From contig CP039459.1 of NCBI GenBank assembly GCA_004843165.1, positions 871,501-935,500 on the forward strand: DNA of 64,000 bases, written 5' to 3'. The position numbers were made by a program, and so were the translations under genes. The DNA comes from Acetobacteraceae bacterium. Its GTDB lineage: Bacteria; Pseudomonadota; Alphaproteobacteria; Acetobacterales; Acetobacteraceae. A model generated the notes under the pieces. That model was not told where the DNA came from. It ran no database searches and was given only the letters and a program-made list of their open reading frames with translations. Shown piece by piece: positions 33,892-41,511 of this stretch (positions within the stretch are counted from its first letter, which is position 1; the number at the start of each line of letters is the position of its first letter).

Positions 33892-34422
33892 ATGTCTTTT
33901 TCCGAAAATGCCCCTCCCCTTATGCGTAGCTCTCCCCGTGAAGCTGAAATTTATCAGGCTGTAGGGGATTGGGTTTCAAGCTGCCTCGGAGAGGGTTTTA
34001 CCGTTCTTCAAGGGCAGCAAAACCGCACGCCACCGCCATTAGGCAATTTTGTCACCATGGTCATCAGCAATAAAAACCGTCTCTCGACCAATGCCCGACA
34101 GTATCAAGCAGATCAAAATGTTCTTGTGAGTGCCTCTTTTCTCTTTACACTTGAAGTCACCTGCATCGGAAAAGATTCCGGTGAGGCCGTCATGCTTTTA
34201 AAAACGCTTTGGCGGGATCTTTCATGTTGTGAATTTTTTCAAAAATATCTGCCAAGCTGTGCCCCTGTAGATTCTGATCTACCGCATCAAGAGCCTCTTC
34301 TCACAGCAGAAAAGCAATATGAGGATAAATGGGCGCTTGCCCTTCATCTCAATGTCTTAATGAAGACAATTCTACAGCAAGAAACGATGAATAATATTCA
34401 TCTAAAAATTACAAAAATATAA
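33892..34422 (+). CDS. Neck/tail terminator protein (gp12-like, LIC_12616 type)
   Basis: 176 residues; CAGGGAGC precedes the ATG. 'EIYQAVGDWVSSCLGEGFTV', 'QNRTPPPLGNFVTMVIS' and 'FTLEVTCIGKDSGEAVMLLK' fit the neck-terminator family found directly upstream of DUF3383 sheath genes. It caps the tail and joins it to the head-closure ring. It follows RNA element B, which separates it from the tape-measure-like gene. Confidence 0.8.
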   Translation: MSFSENAPPLMRSSPREAEIYQAVGDWVSSCLGEGFTVLQGQQNRTPPPLGNFVTMVISNKNRLSTNARQYQADQNVLVSASFLFTLEVTCIGKDSGEAVMLLKTLWRDLSCCEFFQKYLPSCAPVDSDLPHQEPLLTAEKQYEDKWALALHLNVLMKTILQQETMNNIHLKITKI

Positions 34423-34478
34423 AATAATTACTTTTATTTATTTTCTTTTACTTACTTCTATTAAAAATAGGATCCTTT

Positions 34479-35654
34479 ATGTCTATTCCTGTCTCGCAAA
34501 TTGTGCGAATTGTTCCCTCATCCCTTGCGCCGCCGCCAAGCAATGCCTTTATGAATGGCTTAATTCTCACGCAAAATACAGCTCTCGCAGCTGAACAATA
34601 TGCGCAATATGAAGATACTGAATCTGTTGCCAAAGTTTTTGGCGCTTCTTCTATTGAGGCGCAAATGGCGCAAGCCTATTTCGGCGCTTATGTCGGTGCC
34701 AGTCAAATCCCTGCAACACTTTATTTTTACGGCGTGTCTTCTGCACCCAAAAGCAATCCGCAAAATCAAACAATCGCTTCCGACCCTGCCAGTTTGATGA
34801 ATGGCATTACGGATCAGCTGCAAAATTTTGCAGGCTTTACGACTGCTTGGGAGCTTTCTCTTTCCGAAAAGCAAGCTCTCGCCCAATGGACAGCGGCACA
34901 GCAAGATAATTACTGGGCCATTATTTGGGACACAGATCCGCAAGCGCTGGTAAGTTCTGAAAATAACACCTGTTTCGGCGTTTGGCTTAGCGAGCAAAAT
35001 CTTGATGGGATTTCCGTTATTTACAAAGATCCTTTGGTTGCCGCTTTTTGTCTTGGCTGGATGGCTGCTCTTGATTGGGATCTTTTAGATGGCCGTGCCA
35101 GTCTCGGCAATCGCACCTCTCCCGTAATTTCCGCTATGGAAGGCAGTTTGAGCGATTATACAGCCCTCATGGGTAATGGGTATAATGTTTATGCCGCCTT
35201 TGCCAATCGGAGCGCACGTTGGAATCTTTTGCGTTCAGGCAGTGTGAGCGGACAGTTTGCCTGGGCAGATAGTTATATTTGCCAAATTTGGCTTAATGCC
35301 GCCTTGCAAAATGCCTTGGTTACTTTACTGACGCAAATGGGACAGATTCCTTACAATACGGATGGGGACGGTATGATGAATGCCGCTATTCAAGATCCTG
35401 TTCAGGCCGGTAAAAATTTCGGCATTATTTGTCCCGGTATTCGTCTCAGCCAAAGTGAAGCCAGTGTTTTAAAGTCAAAATTTGGGCGCGACATCAGCAC
35501 CGAACTCTTTAATGACGGCTATTATTTTTTGCCAAATGCCTCGGCGGCACCTGCGGAGATCCGTGCCAAGCGCAGCAGTCCTGCATGTCTTTTTGCCTAT
35601 TGTGACGGCGGCTGTGTGCAAACGATCAATCTCCCTTCTATTGAAATTCAATAA
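34479..35654 (+). CDS. Tail sheath protein, DUF3383 family
   Basis: 391 residues, typical length. 'MSIPVSQIVRIVPSSLAPPP', 'AFMNGLILTQNTALA', 'FGASSIEAQMAQAYFGAYVG' and 'PATLYFYGVSS' are characteristic of DUF3383 proteins, the contractile sheath of simple-baseplate myophages. The C-terminus ends in a beta segment ('CDGGCVQTINLPSIEIQ') of the kind that links sheath rings. AAATAGGATCC precedes the start. It forms the outer contractile tube around the product of the next gene. Confidence 0.88.
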   Translation: MSIPVSQIVRIVPSSLAPPPSNAFMNGLILTQNTALAAEQYAQYEDTESVAKVFGASSIEAQMAQAYFGAYVGASQIPATLYFYGVSSAPKSNPQNQTIASDPASLMNGITDQLQNFAGFTTAWELSLSEKQALAQWTAAQQDNYWAIIWDTDPQALVSSENNTCFGVWLSEQNLDGISVIYKDPLVAAFCLGWMAALDWDLLDGRASLGNRTSPVISAMEGSLSDYTALMGNGYNVYAAFANRSARWNLLRSGSVSGQFAWADSYICQIWLNAALQNALVTLLTQMGQIPYNTDGDGMMNAAIQDPVQAGKNFGIICPGIRLSQSEASVLKSKFGRDISTELFNDGYYFLPNASAAPAEIRAKRSSPACLFAYCDGGCVQTINLPSIEIQ

Positions 35655-35689
35655 TCTCTTTTTTATCTTTAATTTATTAGGAATTCTTT

Positions 35690-36133
35690 ATGTCAGATGG
35701 ACTTATTACCTCTGCAAATGCAACCGCCTTTTTAACGGTTGAAAATCTTTTTGGTGCGCCTGTAAAGCTCGAAAACTGGGCCTCAGATAAAGGCTGGGAA
35801 GGCGAAAGATGGAAAATTGCCGAAGGCAAGATGAGCATTGACGGCAAATTAAACCGTGGCTATATCGCCCAGCCCGTTTCGCTCACGCTCACTTTTTCCG
35901 CCAATAGCAGCTCTTTAGAAGTTTTTGATGTTATTACCGCAGCCTCTGCACAAGCCAGAACCTCTTACCAGCTTGGGCTGGTTTTCAGCATGCCATCCTT
36001 AGGACGGCGTTTTACCTATATTAACGGTTTTATCACCGAGTTTGATGCTTTACCGCCCGGTCATCAGCTCTTGGAAAACCGAACGATTCATCTCAAATTT
36101 GAGCGAATGGTTCCTGCCGGTATTCCCACTTAA
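35690..36133 (+). CDS. Tail tube protein
   Basis: 147 residues. 'ITSANATAFLTVENLF', 'GKMSIDGKLNRGYIAQPVSL', 'NSSSLEVFDVITAASAQART' and 'RTIHLKFERM' match the small beta-barrel tube proteins that follow DUF3383 sheaths. It stacks as the rigid inner tube through which DNA passes. Directly downstream, where a tail chaperone would be expected, the second protease-toxin module begins. Confidence 0.8.
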   Translation: MSDGLITSANATAFLTVENLFGAPVKLENWASDKGWEGERWKIAEGKMSIDGKLNRGYIAQPVSLTLTFSANSSSLEVFDVITAASAQARTSYQLGLVFSMPSLGRRFTYINGFITEFDALPPGHQLLENRTIHLKFERMVPAGIPT

Positions 36134-36164
36134 ACCAAACCCTTTTTTTAAAACAACCTTATCT

Positions 36165-36994
36165 TAGAAAGAAAACATTATGCGCTCTTCACCTCTTCTG
36201 GGTGTTGAGGTGTTGCCCCTTGCCTATGACCGGATGGGATCTGTCCGAACTTTTGACGAGGATGGACGTCTCAAAGTCAAACAGACCAATCTCTCTAAAG
36301 CCTGTATCAATCCCTATAAAGGATCAGAAATCCCTGACTGGAAGGCTTTGGGATTAGACCCGGACAAAATCTACAATCTTTTAAGATGTCCTAAAGCTTT
36401 AGAAAAAGGCGCTGCCTCTTTTGACTCTTTGCCTGTTCTTTTAGAGCATGTGCATGTCTCTGCCACCCATCCCCGCCATGATTTGGTTGTGGGGGCGACT
36501 GGAAGTAATACCGTTTTTCAGTCGCCTTATCTGGAAAGTTCCCTTTCCATTTGGGATCAGAAGGCGATTGATAAGATCAATCGGGAGGAGCAGCGGGAGC
36601 TTTCCTGCGCTTACCGTTATGTGCCGAAGATGGAAGCCGGCTTTTATCAAGGCAAGCCTTATGACGGGATTATGACCGAGATCCGAGGCAATCATGTGGC
36701 GCTGGTGCGAAAAGGCCGTGCCGGGTCGGATGTATTGGTAGCGGATGCTTCGCCTTATGACGCGGATACGCTGTTTCCTCTGCTTCAGGCTTTTCGTTCT
36801 TTTTGTCCGCATGCGACAGACATGGAAATTCGGCATGTGGTTGCCCGTCTCATTGGGGAACTGACCTCTGTGCCGGAGCAGGAGGATTTCCTACCAAGCG
36901 TCTCTTTATGGTCAAAAAAGAAAGTGCCCGCTGCAAATAACATCACGCAGGATGAAAATCTTAACCATCTCCCTAAAGGAACGCCAGATGGGGG
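36165..36994 (+). repeat. 830-bp direct repeat, copy 2 (DUF2213 protease segment)
   Basis: Partner of 16767-17596, 19.4 kb apart and in the same orientation. Homologous recombination between the copies would delete or exchange the capsid, neck, sheath and tube genes and swap the toxin tips. Confidence 0.95.
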
Positions 36995-37580
36995 TGAGTT
37001 TGCCTCTAAAAATCAAGGGGAATATGCCAGCATTTCCCAAATCCAAATCATTTCGCCACAGCAGAGCAACCCTGCGCCTTTTAAGGAAGAAGAATTTTAT
37101 CCAAAACAAGAAGAGACTTACCATAGCCCTATTTACCCTATTCGCCGTGGTGCCGACCTTCATGGACTCTTTAATGTTGGGAATAATCATGATCCTTCAG
37201 GATCTGTCCCATGGCTAGAATCCCATGAAGGGATCAATGGCAGTCACACGATGGAGAGACATGTCGGTAAAAGCATTGGCTATATGAAAAGACGCTTTAA
37301 ATTTGAACCTAAATTAAAAGCGACAGGTACGTTCCCCGATGGCGAAACAGCCGCCAAAACCATTTGGGAGGCCATACAAATGAATGAAAATAAGATTATG
37401 AACGGCCTGAATAAAAATAGTAAAAAAATTGAGTTTGAATTTGATGCAGGATATCCTATCGGTAAAGTTCTCAAAAATGATGGTGGGAAAATTGCCCACG
37501 AAACAAGTAAAATATGGGTCGTACTGCGCCCAGATAATAAAGGCAGGTATATTATTCACACTGCCTACCCAATTTTATAA
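36180..37580 (+). CDS. DUF2213 head protease fused to an RNase A-like toxin domain (copy 2)
   Basis: 466 residues. The first 270 are essentially identical to the 16782 product, ending at the linker 'HLPKGTPDGGEF'. Residues about 340-466 then follow the bacterial CdiA-CT RNase A pattern closely: 'GSHTMERHVGKSIGYMKRRF', 'AAKTIWEAIQMNENKI', 'DAGYPIGKVL', 'KIWVVLRPDNKGRYIIHTAY'. The His of the HTMERH motif and the terminal Thr-x-Tyr correspond, as I recall the family, to catalytic positions, so this copy looks active. The toxin would cut cellular RNA. It is followed by three immunity genes carried on perfect-length 441-base repeats. Confidence 0.88.
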   Translation: MRSSPLLGVEVLPLAYDRMGSVRTFDEDGRLKVKQTNLSKACINPYKGSEIPDWKALGLDPDKIYNLLRCPKALEKGAASFDSLPVLLEHVHVSATHPRHDLVVGATGSNTVFQSPYLESSLSIWDQKAIDKINREEQRELSCAYRYVPKMEAGFYQGKPYDGIMTEIRGNHVALVRKGRAGSDVLVADASPYDADTLFPLLQAFRSFCPHATDMEIRHVVARLIGELTSVPEQEDFLPSVSLWSKKKVPAANNITQDENLNHLPKGTPDGGEFASKNQGEYASISQIQIISPQQSNPAPFKEEEFYPKQEETYHSPIYPIRRGADLHGLFNVGNNHDPSGSVPWLESHEGINGSHTMERHVGKSIGYMKRRFKFEPKLKATGTFPDGETAAKTIWEAIQMNENKIMNGLNKNSKKIEFEFDAGYPIGKVLKNDGGKIAHETSKIWVVLRPDNKGRYIIHTAYPIL

Positions 37581-37597
37581 AAGAAAGGCGCATCATC

Positions 37598-37921
37598 ATG
37601 TTATTAAGCCACAAATACCCACAATTTTCTCATTTATTGGCAGGTTATTTCAACCCTGACTTTACAGAAGAATATGGACATTATGACAAAGCTTTAGAAG
37701 GTTTTTGCCAAGACGCTTGCGATTATGAAGAAATCCAGCAGACCATCCATGAAATACGCTCCTATCTTCACAGCAATCCCTCTTCCGAAGAGGAAATCGA
37801 GAATTTTATGGATCGCTTAGGTAATCATTATTTATATCAATATGATAAATTTACCCCTTTGACTTGGATCCATTATATCGAAAATTATCTTCAAAATTAT
37901 TTAAATCAACATCAAAAATGA
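37598..37921 (+). CDS. CdiI-like immunity protein to the second RNase A-like toxin, copy 1
   Basis: 107 residues; GAAAGGCGC precedes the ATG 17 bases after the toxin stop. 'KYPQFSHLLAGYFNPDFTEE' and 'FTPLTWIHYIENYLQNYL' match the CDI immunity family with the 'YPxLxxLLxGYFxxDF' start. It aligns with the immunity set at 18418-19613, so both RNase A-like tips use homologous immunity proteins. It should neutralise the toxin tip in the cytoplasm. Its stop (TGA) arises at the repeat junction. Confidence 0.82.
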   Translation: MLLSHKYPQFSHLLAGYFNPDFTEEYGHYDKALEGFCQDACDYEEIQQTIHEIRSYLHSNPSSEEEIENFMDRLGNHYLYQYDKFTPLTWIHYIENYLQNYLNQHQK

Positions 37922-38038
37922 TGGTGGAAAAATTGCCCACGAAACAAGTAAAATATGGGTCATACTGCGCCCAGATAATAAAGGCAGGTATATTATCCAC
38001 ACTGCCTACCCAATTTTATAAAACTAAAGGATCATACC

Positions 38039-38362
38039 ATGCTACTAAGCCACAAATACCCACAATTTTCTCATTTATTGGCAGGTTATTTCAACCCTGA
38101 CTTTACAGAAGAATATGGACATTATGACAAAGCTTTAGAAGGTTTTTGCCAAGACGCTTGCGATTATGAAGAAATCCAGCAGACTATTCATGAAATACGC
38201 TCCTATCTTCACAGCAATCCCTCATCTGAAGAAGAAATCGAGAATTTTATGGATCGCTTAGGTAATCATTATTTATATCAAAACAAAGGCTTTACCCCTT
38301 TAACTTGGATCCATTATATCGAAAATTATCTTCAAAATTATTTAAATCAACATCAAAAATGA
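38039..38362 (+). CDS. CdiI-like immunity protein, copy 2
   Basis: 107 residues, identical to copy 1 except 'YLYQNKGFTPLTW' for 'YLYQYDKFTPLTW'. Between copies 1 and 2 lies a dead duplicate of the toxin's last 36 codons. Upstream context is 'aaactaaaggatcatacc', a slightly different ribosome site from copies 1 and 3, suggesting this is the most altered unit. Confidence 0.8.
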   Translation: MLLSHKYPQFSHLLAGYFNPDFTEEYGHYDKALEGFCQDACDYEEIQQTIHEIRSYLHSNPSSEEEIENFMDRLGNHYLYQNKGFTPLTWIHYIENYLQNYLNQHQK

Positions 38363-38479
38363 TGGTGGGAAAACTGCCCACGAAACAAATAAAATACGGG
38401 TCGTACTGCGCCCAGATAATAAAGGCAGGTATATTATTCACACTGCCTACCCAATTTTATAAAAGAAAGGCGCATCATC

Positions 38480-38803
38480 ATGTTATTAAGCCACAAATAC
38501 CCACAATTTTCTCATTTATTGGCAGGTTATTTCAACCCTGACTTTACAGAAGAATATGGACATTATGACAAAGCTTTAGAAGGTTTTTGCCAAGACGCTT
38601 GCGATTATGAAGAAATCCAGCAGACCATCCATGAAATACGCTCCTATCTTCACAGCAATCCCTCTTCCGAAGAGGAAATCGAGAATTTTATGGATCGCTT
38701 AGGTAATCATTATTTATATCAATATGATAAATTTACCCCTTTGACTTGGATCCATTATATCGAAAATTATCTTCAAAATTATTTAAATCAACATCAAAAA
38801 TAA
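38480..38803 (+). CDS. CdiI-like immunity protein, copy 3
   Basis: 107 residues, same protein as copy 1. Its stop is TAA rather than TGA because this is the original end of the cassette. The preceding toxin remnant reads 'TNKIRVVLRPDN'-like with changed bases, so it has begun to decay. A weak terminator follows at 38827. Confidence 0.8.
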   Translation: MLLSHKYPQFSHLLAGYFNPDFTEEYGHYDKALEGFCQDACDYEEIQQTIHEIRSYLHSNPSSEEEIENFMDRLGNHYLYQYDKFTPLTWIHYIENYLQNYLNQHQK

Positions 38804-38826
38804 ATCCTCCCTAAGACTTAAAATTA

Positions 38827-38847
38827 CCCTGCCCAGCGGGGTTTTTT
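38827..38847 (+). terminator. Terminator-like hairpin after the second immunity array
   Basis: CCCTGC pairs with GCGGGG (one T-G pair) and is followed by six T. It is positioned as the hairpin at 19674 is in the first module, just before the scaffold-like gene. Confidence 0.55.
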
Positions 38848-38885
38848 ATTCTCTCAATCTTTCTTTCAACATCATAGGAGACAAT

Positions 38886-39383
38886 ATGAAAAATAAAAAC
38901 GATAAAAATAAGGAAAAACCGGCGGAAAAAACTGCCTCTCCTATCGCACCGGAGATCCTTGATTTTATAACAAATTATCTTAAAAAAGCAGGTTTGTCCG
39001 ATGATTTTATTGCACATCTTCACCATGTTGCCGCTGGTCAAAAAACAGCCTTTTCCTTCCCAAAAATTGGTATGGACTCAGCGGATTTTATGCAGGAGCG
39101 TGAAAAGGCTAAAGAAGCCATTCGTCCGCTTGCCGGCAATGTTTTAGGCATGGACCAAGCCTCGCCTGAGGAGATTTACCGTTACGGCTTAAATCACATC
39201 GGAATCAAGACAGATCATATCAACTTGCAGGGGTTAAAATCTCTTGCAGAGAGAGAGGCAAATTATCGCTCTCCGCAAAATCTTATTTTAGCTAAAGATC
39301 AGGCTGGCAATACAGAAAATTTTAATCCCGAAGAGATTCTTTCCGCCTATGTTGCCAGCGTCCAAGGCCATGTAAAAAACTAA
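38886..39383 (+). CDS. Scaffold-like head protein, paralogue
   Basis: 165 residues with AGGAGAC before the ATG. It shares 'IAPEILDFITNYLKKAGLSD' / 'FIAHLHHVAAGQK' with the 19729 product and the C-terminal 'FNPEEILSAYVAS'. The middle is different ('AKEAIRPLAGNVLGMDQASP'). It has no capsid gene after it and overlaps the 3' end of the convergent porin gene by four bases, so it belongs to the duplicated module and is probably a divergent spare scaffold segment. Confidence 0.6.
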   Translation: MKNKNDKNKEKPAEKTASPIAPEILDFITNYLKKAGLSDDFIAHLHHVAAGQKTAFSFPKIGMDSADFMQEREKAKEAIRPLAGNVLGMDQASPEEIYRYGLNHIGIKTDHINLQGLKSLAEREANYRSPQNLILAKDQAGNTENFNPEEILSAYVASVQGHVKN

Positions 39384-41257
39384 AAAGCGATATTGGCATG
39401 GAGGCCTAGAATTGCCTCATCGCCAACCCGTTGTGTTGTTGCGTACGCATAATCTTGCACACCGCCGCTTGGACGAAAAATATATTGAAAATCCGGCTGA
39501 AGGTTAAGCCACGGTGTTATCATGGCCTGATAAGTCAGTTCCATATGATTTTCTGTCGTTTGCCTAATCGCATCTGTTTCCATATCAAAATGCTGTGCAC
39601 CAGAACTGGCGACACCGATCCCCCAGCCCAAGCCCAGCGTATCATTGGGACGATTATGGAAGGGCGCTTTGAAGTTAATCCCCGCATCGGCAGCAAAGGT
39701 AATCAAGTTACGGTCACCCTGTGTTCCCATTCCCCGAAAGAAAATACCCACAGATTGATAAGGATTATTTTTAGGACGCCAGATCATTTGATCCATAATC
39801 CCGTAAACCGCCCAATTGCCTCTCACCCATGCCGGTGTATTTGGATTGCCCAAATCATTCGGATTTCCCAAAGGCTCTCCCTGCTGATTTTGATAGAAAC
39901 TGGGATATTTTGCTGTGTCGTAATACCCGCCAAGCTTATAAATCCCTGGAAGTCCGCCATGATATTTCCCAAGATTTATCGCATATTGCATTTCCTCCAA
40001 AAGCAACGCTCCTGTATTTAAATTAAATTTCGTTCCTGAAGCCGAGGCGCCAACATTTTGATTTGTTGGATCTGAAGGATCTCCGCCGTCTTGAATAGGA
40101 AAAGAATTATTTTGATTGCCTGGGGGATTATCATCCGATGCCGAAAACATGAAAGTAAATTTACTCGAAGGACGGTAACGAATACGCACACCGGGAGATG
40201 AAAGGGGCCATGACGGGCCGCCTGAATAAAGGTCCGTAGAAGGGATCAGCGGCCAACCAAAATTTGAGTTCAAATAAAGTCCGCCATAGTTGCTGATTAA
40301 AAACTCTGTATCAAGATCCATCGCCCCAATACGGACATCAAGTGAATTATTAAAAAAAGGCTGCTGATACCAAAGTTCAAATAAACGAAAAGAACGGTCC
40401 GCCTCTTGTCCCGAAATCGGATTAAAGACGTATAAATGATCCTGCGAAATCGAGCGTCCTCTGATTTCCAGTGCGCTGATATTAAAAGACCCCATTTTAG
40501 GCCCGATCGTTTTGTTTAAATCTACCCGCATGGACAAAAGCGTCACAGCATCATAAGAGGCGGTTTGACTACCGCCTTTGCCATTTCCACCCCATGCTGG
40601 CGATCCCTCCGCCTGTGATGGGCCGCCGCCTGTTGGATTTCCCCAGACTTCTTCAATATCCATAACGCCAAAAGTGATACCGAAATGATCTAAAAAATTT
40701 CGTACGCCAAAGAGGCTTCCCAACATTTGATCCCGGTGCCAAATATCGCCTGAATCGCCTCTTCCATGATTGGTTTCCCAAGGTAAGGAAATAGATTGTG
40801 CCGCCATTGATTTTGCAGCCGTCACGGCACCACTATTGTTCACGCTTGGCCCTGAATCTTGAAGATCCAAACGCTCTCCTGCAATTTCTGAAAGTGTCCT
40901 ATATTGCGGCGGACTATCGGAATCCTCAGGCGATGACAAAAGCAAAGTCTTTTTTTTAGGATGTGAAATAGGGTGTGAAATATGTACTTTTTGAGAGGGT
41001 ATTGTCTTTTCCAAAAAATCCTCGACAGATTGTTCAGAAATATAATTCTCTACCTCAGGCATAAAATCCTGTTCTGGTTTTACCGTTTCTGGTATTTCAG
41101 AAAAAGGGAGAAGATCTGCCTGCACTTTGCTTCCATAAAGGAGTCCTCCCCCCATTAGGACAAGCAAAAACAGGCTGTAAACACTTCTTTTACAACATAG
41201 GCGGCAGCAGCATTCTTTTGCTTTACGGTGATAAGCTGAATGAGCCATTCCGTACAT
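39380..41257 (-). CDS. oprB: OprB-type carbohydrate-selective porin
   Basis: 625 residues. A signal sequence ('YSLFLLVLMGGGLLYGSKVQA') is followed by about 150 low-complexity residues and then the OprB barrel: 'LFGVRNFLDHFGITFGVMDI', 'EVWGNPTGG', 'ELWYQQPFFNNSLDVRIGAM', 'DTEFLISNYGGLYLNSNFGW', 'YRPSSKFTFMFSASDDNP' and a final 'GDEAILGLHANIAF' beta strand ending in Phe. It forms a sugar-uptake channel in the outer membrane, a family abundant in acetic acid bacteria. An in-frame ATG three codons later may be the true start. It is a host-type gene within phage structural DNA. Confidence 0.88.
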   Translation of the reverse strand: MYGMAHSAYHRKAKECCCRLCCKRSVYSLFLLVLMGGGLLYGSKVQADLLPFSEIPETVKPEQDFMPEVENYISEQSVEDFLEKTIPSQKVHISHPISHPKKKTLLLSSPEDSDSPPQYRTLSEIAGERLDLQDSGPSVNNSGAVTAAKSMAAQSISLPWETNHGRGDSGDIWHRDQMLGSLFGVRNFLDHFGITFGVMDIEEVWGNPTGGGPSQAEGSPAWGGNGKGGSQTASYDAVTLLSMRVDLNKTIGPKMGSFNISALEIRGRSISQDHLYVFNPISGQEADRSFRLFELWYQQPFFNNSLDVRIGAMDLDTEFLISNYGGLYLNSNFGWPLIPSTDLYSGGPSWPLSSPGVRIRYRPSSKFTFMFSASDDNPPGNQNNSFPIQDGGDPSDPTNQNVGASASGTKFNLNTGALLLEEMQYAINLGKYHGGLPGIYKLGGYYDTAKYPSFYQNQQGEPLGNPNDLGNPNTPAWVRGNWAVYGIMDQMIWRPKNNPYQSVGIFFRGMGTQGDRNLITFAADAGINFKAPFHNRPNDTLGLGWGIGVASSGAQHFDMETDAIRQTTENHMELTYQAMITPWLNLQPDFQYIFRPSGGVQDYAYATTQRVGDEAILGLHANIAF

Positions 41258-41368
41258 CCTGACAATCTCTCTCAGGCATATTTTAAAGCAGAAAAGCCAC
41301 TTTAAAGCAATTCGGGGCTATCGTTCAGTCCTACCCCCGCCTTTAATACAAATTTCCTCCTCTAAAAA

Positions 41369-41393
41369 TAAAAAAGAGACTTGTCTCTTTTTT
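41369..41393. terminator. Symmetric hairpin between divergent host-type genes
   Basis: AAAAAGAGAC-tt-GTCTCTTTTT, with A and T runs on both sides so it could terminate on either strand. It lies between two divergent genes where a terminator is unexpected, so it may block phage read-through or act as an attenuator. Confidence 0.55.
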
Positions 41394-41511
41394 ACTTTTC
41401 AGATTTAAACTTATTTTGCGTTTTATTATTCATTATGTTGAGATGAGATAGGTTTTTATTATCGCTTTTCTTTCTAAATACTCTGCTGAAAAACAGTTTC
41501 TCCCAGGCTGG

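Larger units (their letters stand above)
37471..38793 (+). repeat. Three tandem 441-bp repeats (toxin 3' end plus immunity gene)
   Basis: Units 37471-37911, 37912-38352 and 38353-38793. Each unit begins with TCAAAAAT, encodes the last 36 residues of the toxin, and then a complete immunity gene. The 8-base sequence TCAAAAAT occurs both in the toxin and at the end of the immunity gene, so the duplication arose at microhomology. Units differ by only a few bases. Confidence 0.95.

Noticed and set aside
37864-38100. Short open frames bridging the immunity copies (for example 37864-38100)
   Set aside because: Created by the 441-bp repeat junctions and made of toxin 3' end read in a wrong frame.
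37471-38793. Regular tandem repeats that might suggest a CRISPR-like array
   Set aside because: Units are 441 bp, contain whole immunity genes and have no short repeat-spacer alternation. No CRISPR array or cas gene was seen anywhere in the window.
39431-40021. 196-residue plus-strand open frame opposite the porin gene
   Set aside because: Lies wholly within the OprB coding region, which has convincing family motifs; composition is not protein-like.
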